NCBI GenBank assembly: GCA_016294985.1 | Contig: JAECRW010000070.1 | Coordinates: 1-7,834, forward strand | From: Candidatus Sifarchaeum marinoarchaea | Lineage (GTDB): Archaea; Asgardarchaeota; Sifarchaeia; Borrarchaeales; Borrarchaeaceae | Length of the DNA: 7,834 nt | Direction: 5' to 3' | Shown here: piece after piece, positions 1 through 5,958 of the stretch | Position numbering within the stretch: position 1 is the first letter of the stretch | How the letters are laid out: the number at the start of each line of letters is the position of its first letter | Made by a program: the position numbers and the translations under genes | The notes under the pieces: generated by a model | The model's database searches: none | The model's input: only the letters and a program-made list of their open reading frames with translations | Told to the model about the DNA's origin: nothing

Positions 1-783
1 AATCTGTGTTATTTCTGGGACCTCTAGACATTGATGCAATTCCTCAGTCGTATAGCAGTTCAATATTCCAAAAAGTTCTTCCATTGACAGATAATCTTTA
101 TCCGCCAAAGCATTCTCAATTTTTTCTGCTATTTCCTCCTTTTGAGAGGTAGTGTCTTTCAATCTATCCTCAAAATCTGAGAAACGTTGTTCAAGAATGT
201 TTAGAATTGCTCTACTTTTGATTCCCTTTGAGGAATAAAAAACAGTTGGAAATCCAACATCCTCTATGAAGAAGTCTTTATACTTCTCATCGATAAGTAA
301 AATTAACTTAAGATCCTCAATGTAATCCTTTAAGACCCTTAATTTTTCCTTTTTTTTCTTCTTGTATCCTTCTGTCCAGAACCCAACGATTTCTAAGTAT
401 ACTTTTATATTGCCTCTAATAAGGCCGAAATCTGGTATAAAGAGAGTACCAGTCTCAGGAACTATGATCGGTTCAGGTTCATGGACTACTGTCCATCCTT
501 TTGGTACTTCCTTCTTAAAAAACTTAAAGAATTTTTCCTCAATTGAACTATCAAACACGGGTTTTTCTTCTATTTGCTTCTCAATAGAATCTGTTTTCAA
601 ATAAACTGTTTGTAGAGGGAATTCTTCTACCTCAGATGAGACAAGATACTGTCTATCTCTATAAAGAACTTTAATTTCAAAATCGAATTCATTTTCACTT
701 TTTAAAAGAGATTTAGTTATCTGATGGAAGATGATTGACAATCTTTCGCCATAACTATGAAATTTCTTCTTAGATAGTCCCAT
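1..783 (-). CDS. bax1: Bax1 (DUF790) nuclease, C-terminal nuclease part, 3' end outside the window
   Basis: Bax1 is the structure-specific nuclease that partners the archaeal XPB helicase in a repair-like incision reaction. This open frame is read from an ATG and runs without a stop to the window edge (261 codons), so its C-terminus is missing. It starts MGLSKKKFHSYGERLS, which resembles the family segment before the nuclease. It then carries the catalytic signature: IPDFGL with D118, then VYLEIVGFWTEGYK with E131 and GFW at 134-136. This D...ExV layout is PD-(D/E)xK-like and typical of DUF790. The frame is the same as that of the N-terminal piece at 814-1554, from which it is separated by TAA (816-814) and TGA (810-808). 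A GTG at 798 is an alternative start, but the nearby GAGG is only two bases from it, and no site is well spaced for the ATG. It is either a separate subunit gene or the rest of one broken gene. Family assignment is confident; the start is not. Confidence 0.8.
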   Translation of the reverse strand, partial: MGLSKKKFHSYGERLSIIFHQITKSLLKSENEFDFEIKVLYRDRQYLVSSEVEEFPLQTVYLKTDSIEKQIEEKPVFDSSIEEKFFKFFKKEVPKGWTVVHEPEPIIVPETGTLFIPDFGLIRGNIKVYLEIVGFWTEGYKKKKKEKLRVLKDYIEDLKLILLIDEKYKDFFIEDVGFPTVFYSSKGIKSRAILNILEQRFSDFEDRLKDTTSQKEEIAEKIENALADKDYLSMEELFGILNCYTTEELHQCLEVPEITQI

Positions 784-813
784 CAAATAAGATTTCACGT
801 CCTCGTTTCAAAC

Positions 814-1554
814 TTATTCTTGTAGATAGTTGTCATAAACGCCATATATGCGTGCATGCAAAACCATCTGCTCATCATAATTCATGTCATAAAACAATCC
901 GTATCTTTTGCAGAGCCAGTGGATTCTCTTCGCGAAAGTACCTGTTGCATCTTTCACTTGAAATATTACGCTTAATGAATTTTTGACAATTGTATCAATG
1001 ACATGCCAGTTGTAAGTATTGATAATATCCTCTTCACTAGGAGGCTGATCTTCTTCACGAACCAATATTTGATTACTCTCATCATCGAGCCATAGAAGTT
1101 CTTCTAGTTTATCGACATCAACCTCAAAAGAATTAGCGATTTTTTTCAAGAATCTCTCTTTATCGGTGTTTGATAAAAATCCTGCCTTATCTTCATTAAT
1201 TTTGTTGAAAAGAAATATCCTAAGGTCGCTTGGGGAGGTAATACCCTCTTTCAAAAAATTTGATTCTCTTGATTCAAAAGCATCGAAAGTAGGAGCTTGA
1301 AATTCATAATAACGCCCAAGAGTTTGTAAAATGCAACTGCCAATCTTATAGTCTCCAAAAATCTCAATTATTTCATTTTTATCGAAACTCGCTTGCTTAA
1401 GTTCTTTAGTGACAAGCTTTTCAAAATAATTGATAGTCTTCTTAATTTTTGCAGCTATTTCTTTGTCTTGCCTTGAAAGAAAAAAAGGTTGGAGGTACCT
1501 GATACTATTTTTTTTGGTTAGTTTGTATTTGAGCAGGCGAATTGGAAAACCCAT
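814..1554 (-). CDS. bax1: Bax1 (DUF790), N-terminal part, ending at an in-frame TAA
   Basis: This 246-residue product opens MGFPIRLLKYKLTKKNSIR, the usual short basic opening of DUF790/Bax1. A helical region follows, with a segment near residues 73-95 (CILQTLGRYYEFQ) and a later one around KRIHWLCKRYGLFYDMNYDE that leads into the nuclease half in intact homologues. The nuclease motifs are absent here. They occur in the same reading frame further downstream (D at 432-430, E at 393-391), after the TAA at 816-814 and a TGA at 810-808. The whole Bax1 would therefore exceed 500 residues. It starts 29 bp after the iscU stop with no terminator between, so cotranscription with iscS-iscU is likely. 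The ribosome site is weak (GGA-rich only). If no suppression or split-subunit assembly occurs, this piece would have no nuclease activity. It was recognised mainly because of the downstream half and the XPB gene nearby. Confidence 0.72.
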   Translation of the reverse strand: MGFPIRLLKYKLTKKNSIRYLQPFFLSRQDKEIAAKIKKTINYFEKLVTKELKQASFDKNEIIEIFGDYKIGSCILQTLGRYYEFQAPTFDAFESRESNFLKEGITSPSDLRIFLFNKINEDKAGFLSNTDKERFLKKIANSFEVDVDKLEELLWLDDESNQILVREEDQPPSEEDIINTYNWHVIDTIVKNSLSVIFQVKDATGTFAKRIHWLCKRYGLFYDMNYDEQMVLHARIYGVYDNYLQE

Positions 1555-1583
1555 TGGGATCCAAGTCCACTAGAATTAAAGGA

Positions 1584-3170
1584 TCATACTTCACAGGAAT
1601 GGTCATGTCCCACTTCATCTTTGGGGCCTGGTCTTGGTCTTCCTTCTTTTTTCGCCCGATAATCCTCGATAGCTGCATGAAGTGCATCTGCCGCTAAATT
1701 TGAGCAGTGCATCTTTCTAGGAGGTAAGCCATCTAATTCTGTTGCTACATCATCTCTTGTGATCGTCATTGCTTCATCAAGTGTCTTTCCTTCTGCCATT
1801 TCAGTGGTCATGCTGGAGGTTGCTATAGCTGAGCCACATCCGAAGGTCTTGAATTTGATGTCAATGATGGTATCAGTTTCTGGATCGACTTTAATAAAGA
1901 CCCACATCAAATCTCCGCAGTTATGGAGACAGAACGCTTCAGTTGTGAAGGAATGGTCTCCGTCGACCTCCAGATTGTAGACCTTGCCAGAATAGTCCTT
2001 GCTTTGAATCTTCGTTATTGGAATATACACGTAGTCATTGTCGAACCATGAGTCGCGAGAAGCATGCGATTTGGGTTTATAGGTCAAACCTAGGATACTA
2101 CATAGTCTTTTCAGGGAATCTCTTTGCCCTACGTGTAATCTATAACTCTCCTTATGCCTGACGCCATTCTTAACATAGGCTTTTTCGGTATATATTGAAG
2201 CGACAATCCTCTGTCTTAATAATAGCATCTTTACTTGCTGTGCTAATTCGAAAGATGTAGTACAATACCCTGCCCTTGCACCTTTCCTGTCAATGTTAAT
2301 ATAACCGTCACCTTTCCACAGCCCATATAGGATCGCTCTTTGTTTATTTGGTGGAAGGAGCATCATGAAATGGGGTAGCTTTCGGGTGTATCCATAATTA
2401 CCAAAAAGTTTTTTGAAGAATCTTGTTAGCGCCGCATTATAGATGAATACATGTCGCGTATTTCTCTTTGGTATTCCATTAGTTTTTATATCGATGTCGA
2501 ACAAATTCTTAGTTATTCCCCTTATGTCTTCTTCAATACCTATTTCATTGATGTTTAGACTGAAATCTATATATGTCTTTGAAGGCTCTTCTCTCGGATG
2601 ACCTTCGGAAATGAAGTAACCACATAATCTAAGGAAATCTTCACTAATAGGTATCTTTTCGGGAATCGGTTTGCTTCTGAAATCCCATTCTGATTTCGTT
2701 ACATCGATGTCTATGGATTCCATATCTTTTGTCTCTTTCAAAATGGGATAAAGGACTATATCGCCTTTTCTAAGATCTTCAGCATGATACCAAGCTGGTA
2801 TAAGCCCTTTTCTGTGTTCCGTTCGCAAGAACTTGTCTCCTTTAGGTAACTTGATAGCGAGAACCATGTGTTCAGGTGTTACTGTAATTTCTCCAAACTT
2901 GTTCTTTAGAATCAGAATGTCGCCATCATACTCTCTTTCCGTCCTGTGAATTACATTGTGATACATACCATTGTGAGTGAGTACTCTGTCTTCAGGAGAC
3001 GCGATTTCAATTCTGTTGAGATGACTATTCATATGAATTAATGTCTCTGGTGTTACACAGACAGGATTGCCCACTTTTCCGATTCCTACATCATCAGTAT
3101 CTTCCAGCTCGCCAACATTGCGAGGATTCCTAAAATGATCCATAACCTTTTCTGAATAAACTCCTGCCAC
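1584..3170 (-). CDS. iscU: IscU iron-sulfur cluster scaffold protein precursor containing an intein
   Basis: IscU is the cytosolic scaffold on which [2Fe-2S] clusters are built before transfer. The 528-residue precursor consists of an N-extein (residues 1-37, YSEKVMDHFRNPRNVGELE... through VGNPV), a 380-residue intein (38-417) and a C-extein (418-528). Joining the exteins gives a 148-residue IscU with all family hallmarks: VGNPV-CGD (ligand C38, D40), FGCGSA (C65), LPPRKMHC (H108, C109). The length is slightly above the bacterial ~128, because of a C-terminal tail ending in HDHSCEV. The start is GTG at 3170, with GGAGGG eight bases upstream, inside the last codons of iscS. The iscS stop is 4 bp away, so the two genes appear translationally coupled. 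The first ligand cysteine is the +1 residue of the intein, so the scaffold needs splicing to work. There is no frameshift and all splicing residues are present. Confidence 0.95.
   Translation of the reverse strand: MAGVYSEKVMDHFRNPRNVGELEDTDDVGIGKVGNPVCVTPETLIHMNSHLNRIEIASPEDRVLTHNGMYHNVIHRTEREYDGDILILKNKFGEITVTPEHMVLAIKLPKGDKFLRTEHRKGLIPAWYHAEDLRKGDIVLYPILKETKDMESIDIDVTKSEWDFRSKPIPEKIPISEDFLRLCGYFISEGHPREEPSKTYIDFSLNINEIGIEEDIRGITKNLFDIDIKTNGIPKRNTRHVFIYNAALTRFFKKLFGNYGYTRKLPHFMMLLPPNKQRAILYGLWKGDGYINIDRKGARAGYCTTSFELAQQVKMLLLRQRIVASIYTEKAYVKNGVRHKESYRLHVGQRDSLKRLCSILGLTYKPKSHASRDSWFDNDYVYIPITKIQSKDYSGKVYNLEVDGDHSFTTEAFCLHNCGDLMWVFIKVDPETDTIIDIKFKTFGCGSAIATSSMTTEMAEGKTLDEAMTITRDDVATELDGLPPRKMHCSNLAADALHAAIEDYRAKKEGRPRPGPKDEVGHDHSCEV
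1920..3059 (-). mobile_element. Intein with LAGLIDADG homing endonuclease domain, inserted in IscU at the first ligand cysteine
   Basis: The insertion is exactly 380 codons and starts with Cys1 (CVTPETLI, block A). Block B is GEITVTPEH (T61, H64). The two dodecapeptide motifs are LCGYFISEGH (145-154, acid E152) and LYGLWKGDGY (244-253, acid D251), with the block D element KLP at 227-229 before the second. Block F is VYNLEVDGDHSF (360-371), and block G ends FCLHN, with H379-N380 followed by Cys+1 of the host. These are the residues of a class 1 cis-splicing intein with two cysteine nucleophiles. Both endonuclease acids are kept, so homing into an empty iscU allele could still be possible; DNA cleavage is inferred only. 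A further cysteine, C377, lies four residues from the C-terminal junction. Removing the insertion restores the canonical IscU motif, which fixes both boundaries to the base. Confidence 0.95.
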
Positions 3171-3174
3171 TTTT

Positions 3175-4368
3175 TCAACCCTCCTTCAAGATTTCTGGTG
3201 TCAAAGGTGATAAATCTCTGAGTCTTGTGACAATAGGAGGCAAAGCGTCGATTACGCGATCAGCTTCATCTTCCTTGGTCCATCTTCCCATCGTGAATAA
3301 TATTGACCCGTGAACCAATTCGTGAGGTAACCCCATGGCCCTTAGGACATGTGAGGGCTCTAAAGTTTTCGCTGTACATGCTGAACCTGAAGAGCATGCT
3401 ATGCCTTTTTCGTCTAGGTCTAATATGAGTGATTCGCCTTCGATATATGAAAACCTTACATGAACATTGTTTGGTAGTCTTTTTGTAGGGTGACCATTCA
3501 AATATGATTCAGGGATTAGTAGAATTTCCTTTATTAACCTATCGCGTATTTTTTCTAAACGCTTGCTTTCTTCACTCATTTCCTTCTGAATAATCTCTGC
3601 AGCCTTTCCGAAGCCTACTATATTAGGAATGTCTTCTGTGCCACTTCTGATGCCCCTTTCTTGGCCGCCTCCCTGCAAGACACCCTGAATACTCACGCCC
3701 TTTCGAACATACAGTGCTCCTGTCCCTTTAGGTCCATAGAGATCGTTTGAGGAAATAGAAAGAAGATCGATATTATCTTCACGAACGTTTACTGGGATCT
3801 TTCCAACTGCGGCGACGCCATCGACATGAAAATAGATTTTGTTGTCCCGTGTGATCTGCCCAATTTCCTTGATTGGCTGTATTGTACCAACTTCCCCGTT
3901 TGCATAATTTACAGAGACTAAAAATGTTTTTTCAGTGATCGCCTCATTAATCGCATTTGGATCTACCATACCATATTCGTCAACAGGCACTAATGTTGTT
4001 TCATAGCCTTCCTTCATAAGTGCCTTAGTGATATTCAATATTGACATATGTTCAACTGTAGTGGTGATGATATGATTTTTACCTCGTGCACGATATGCTG
4101 TACCTTTTATGGCAATGTTACTACTCTCGGTAGCACCTGAAGTAAATATAATTTCTCGTGATGGATCTTCAGCACCTATAAGTTGACCTACCTTATTTCT
4201 TGCCTCGTTCATTGGTCCTCGTACATCATTACCGAATGAGTGTAATGAAGAGGGATTGCCAAATACTTTAGTGAAATAAGGCATCATCGCCTCAGCAACT
4301 CTCGGATCAATAGGTGAAGAAGCCGTATAATCCATATAAACTCGGGTGTCATCTACTGACATTTTCAT
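3175..4368 (-). CDS. iscS: IscS-type protein (NifS/IscS fold) lacking the PLP lysine; probably not an active cysteine desulfurase
   Basis: This 397-residue protein aligns with fold-type I cysteine desulfurases throughout: YMDYTASSPIDPRV near the start, TSGATESSN (77-84), VEHMS (H107), NYANGEVG (N157), FHVDG (D183), YGPKGTGALYV, GGGQERGIRSGT, and the mobile loop CSSGSAC with C331. The Schiff-base lysine expected in S-x-H-K-x-x-GPKG is missing: the sequence reads SSNDLYGPKG, with N208 and D209 in place of His-Lys. The C-terminal arginine expected in SIRFSLGR is L357 in SILFTMGR. The same Lys-to-Asp change is known in Archaeoglobus fulgidus IscS, which has no desulfurase activity and gives its loop cysteine as fourth ligand of a [2Fe-2S] cluster on IscU. 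That role is likely here, with sulfur arriving as free sulfide. The start is ATG at 4368 (AGGGG four bases upstream) or the second ATG at 4362. iscU follows after 4 bp. Confidence 0.93.
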   Translation of the reverse strand: MKMSVDDTRVYMDYTASSPIDPRVAEAMMPYFTKVFGNPSSLHSFGNDVRGPMNEARNKVGQLIGAEDPSREIIFTSGATESSNIAIKGTAYRARGKNHIITTTVEHMSILNITKALMKEGYETTLVPVDEYGMVDPNAINEAITEKTFLVSVNYANGEVGTIQPIKEIGQITRDNKIYFHVDGVAAVGKIPVNVREDNIDLLSISSNDLYGPKGTGALYVRKGVSIQGVLQGGGQERGIRSGTEDIPNIVGFGKAAEIIQKEMSEESKRLEKIRDRLIKEILLIPESYLNGHPTKRLPNNVHVRFSYIEGESLILDLDEKGIACSSGSACTAKTLEPSHVLRAMGLPHELVHGSILFTMGRWTKEDEADRVIDALPPIVTRLRDLSPLTPEILKEG

Positions 4369-4385
4369 TAGCCCCTAAATCACTC

Positions 4386-4424
4386 AAAATATACCTTGTT
4401 TTGTGACTATTTTATCATATATTA
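4386..4424 (-). promoter_or_regulatory. Promoter region of iscS-iscU with two candidate TATA boxes
   Basis: TAATATATG (4424-4416) would start a transcript with a leader of about 27 bases that contains AGGGG before the ATG, and is preferred. TATATTTT (4393-4386) would give a leaderless transcript. The rest of the 124-base gap contains only A/T runs. This separates iscS-iscU(-bax1) from XPB as its own unit. Confidence 0.45.
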
Positions 4425-4455
4425 TTTTACTTTTTATTTTACTTATGATAGAACC

Positions 4456-4486
4456 AAAAAGAAAACGTAAAAGAGATGGTCAAAAA
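4456..4486 (-). terminator. T-rich archaeal-type terminator after XPB
   Basis: Four T runs of four or five residues (4486-4482, 4472-4469, 4465-4462, 4460-4456) follow the XPB stop on the minus strand without a clear hairpin. Runs of T are enough for termination by archaeal RNA polymerase. A new promoter follows, which fits separate transcription of iscS. Confidence 0.4.
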
Positions 4487-4492
4487 GAATCT

Positions 4493-5848
4493 CTACTTTC
4501 TTCGGGATGCAGTTGAGACTTCAAGTGTTTCTTTTGTTACAAGTTCATATAGGATGGCATTTGTACTCGTCTCAGAGGGTCGCAAAATTCTTCCTAATCG
4601 CTGTATAAACTGTCTTTTTGAACCAGAGCCACTTACAATGATCCCAATATTTGCATCGACATCCCACCCTTCATCCAAAACCCTGCCTGTAACGAGCTTC
4701 GAGTATATTCCTTTTCTAAAATTATCAAGGATCATTCTACGTTCTTCAAGTTTAGTCTTATGCGTGATCTCGGGAATTAGAAACTTCTTTGCTATTGCAT
4801 GCACTATTTCGTTAAATTCACAAAAGATAATGACTTTATCACGTTTATGCTGTATTAAGAGATTTTCTGTAATTTCCAGCTTTTTTTCTGCATTCATTGA
4901 TATTTTCCTGGCTTCTTGGCGTGCTAAAAGTGCCTCTCTAGCTTTTTTGTCTCGTCCAGACCTTAAAACTAACTTTTCAAAATCAAAAACTCTGTATTTC
5001 TGAATATAATCCTTATATTTTTTGTCGAAGGCGTTGTATTTTCTTTGTACTTCTTCTTCTAATTCTGTTTTTATTGTTTTCAATTCATAAGGTGCAACGT
5101 ATCCGTTATCTACCAATTCTCCATGTTCTGTCCTATAAATGACTTTTCCAACAAGAACATCAAGATCCAGATGTAATTCATCACTTCTTTCGGGAGTTGC
5201 ACTCAATCCCAATCTCTTTGAAGCAATTGTTCCTTCTGCGATTACTCGATAAGTTGGAGCAGGCAGATGATGCACTTCATCGAAAATGAGGAGGTCAAAG
5301 GCGTTTTGAAAGCGCTTCACGTATATGTGAGCCGAGTCGTATGTTGTAATAGTGATTTCGCCTAATTCCTGTTTCCCTCCGCCCCAGATACCTATATTTT
5401 CCTTAGATACTCCTATATGTTCAACAATTTGCGACCGCCATTGATACAAAAGATTTATGGTCGGAACAATAACCAACGTTCTACTCTTTGTATTGTGAAT
5501 AGCATCAAGACCCAAGAATGTTTTTCCAGTACCTGTAGGAAGGCAAATTATACCTCTGAAATTATTTTCAATCCATTTACTTAGTGCATCTTCCTGATAA
5601 GGGCGGAGAGCATATCTGTTCACCGTTTCAAAACTAAGTTTTTCTCCATAAGAAAACTCGATTTTCACGGCATATTTTGAAATAAGAAATTGCACAATCT
5701 CTGAAAAATACATAGGTAGCGTCTTAAAATTTTTGAATTTTGCATCATATTCTAACAGATGTCGTATAGGGTCTACATCGAGAAAGACGTGAGGTTGAAG
5801 AATAAGATCGTAATTTATTAGCTTAAGAGAAACGTCGTAGGACTCCAA
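4493..5848 (-). CDS. xpb: XPB/Rad25-family superfamily 2 DNA helicase
   Basis: This 451-residue ATP-dependent helicase is the partner of Bax1 in archaeal repair. An N-terminal damage-recognition-like region (about 1-75) precedes the helicase core. The Q-like motif is RPYQ (82-85), Walker A is PTGTGKT (104-110), motif Ia lies around VIVPT (126-130), Walker B is FDEVHH (189-194, the DEVH box of XPB) and motif III is LSATPER (215-221). A charged helical thumb-like insertion spans about 265-320. Motif IV is VIIFCEF, motif V is VLDEGWDVD (390-398) and motif VI is QRLGRILRP (416-424). The RED triad that usually follows motif III reads R-S-D (221-223). The chosen start is TTG at 5848, because an in-frame TAA lies a few codons upstream and no in-frame ATG is available nearby; CTG codons just before it are less likely. 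A TATA element at 5872-5879 fits a leaderless or nearly leaderless message. bax1 is not adjacent, because iscS-iscU intervenes. Confidence 0.95.
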   Translation of the reverse strand: MESYDVSLKLINYDLILQPHVFLDVDPIRHLLEYDAKFKNFKTLPMYFSEIVQFLISKYAVKIEFSYGEKLSFETVNRYALRPYQEDALSKWIENNFRGIICLPTGTGKTFLGLDAIHNTKSRTLVIVPTINLLYQWRSQIVEHIGVSKENIGIWGGGKQELGEITITTYDSAHIYVKRFQNAFDLLIFDEVHHLPAPTYRVIAEGTIASKRLGLSATPERSDELHLDLDVLVGKVIYRTEHGELVDNGYVAPYELKTIKTELEEEVQRKYNAFDKKYKDYIQKYRVFDFEKLVLRSGRDKKAREALLARQEARKISMNAEKKLEITENLLIQHKRDKVIIFCEFNEIVHAIAKKFLIPEITHKTKLEERRMILDNFRKGIYSKLVTGRVLDEGWDVDANIGIIVSGSGSKRQFIQRLGRILRPSETSTNAILYELVTKETLEVSTASRRK

Positions 5849-5871
5849 AAGCAGCAGCTCACATTTTTAGT

Positions 5872-5879
5872 TTTATATA
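5872..5879 (-). promoter_or_regulatory. TATA box for XPB
   Basis: TATATAAA on the minus strand is centred about 27 bases before the TTG start codon. The predicted transcription start falls almost on the start codon, so a leaderless message is expected. No ribosome-binding site is visible, which agrees. Confidence 0.55.
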
Positions 5880-5898
5880 CTAATTGTCATAAGAACAT

Positions 5899-5942
5899 AA
5901 AAAACTACACCTTTTAAACTCCCTTTCAAAGGGAGGTTTTTT
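5899..5942 (-). terminator. Hairpin terminator after the zinc-ribbon gene, possibly bidirectional
   Basis: The sequence CTCCCTTTCAAAGGGAG (5919-5935) is a near-perfect inverted repeat with eight-base arms. It lies about 24 bases after the gene's stop. T6 tracts occur on both sides: 5904-5899 on the minus strand and 5937-5942 on the plus strand. It separates this gene from the XPB promoter. Confidence 0.6.
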
Positions 5943-5958
5943 CCTTCAGGATGAAGTC

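Noticed and set aside
362..604. Plus-strand frame opposite the Bax1 nuclease domain
   Set aside because: The minus strand encodes the PDFGL and EIVGFW motifs here, so the plus frame is a by-product.
1505..1687. Minus-strand 60-codon frame overlapping the ends of iscU and bax1
   Set aside because: It is out of frame with both strongly supported genes and has no recognisable content.
1920..3059. Insertion in iscU as an intron, insertion sequence or separate gene
   Set aside because: The frame is open across both junctions, splicing blocks A, B, F and G are present, and there are no terminal inverted repeats or target duplication.
3175..4368. Plain annotation as an active PLP cysteine desulfurase
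   Set aside because: The PLP lysine is Asp and a substrate-binding Arg is Leu, so activity cannot be assumed from overall similarity.
4476..5003. Open plus-strand frame of 175 codons opposite the XPB gene
   Set aside because: It is antisense to a helicase with complete motifs, has no recognisable domain and no start signals. It is a shadow frame.
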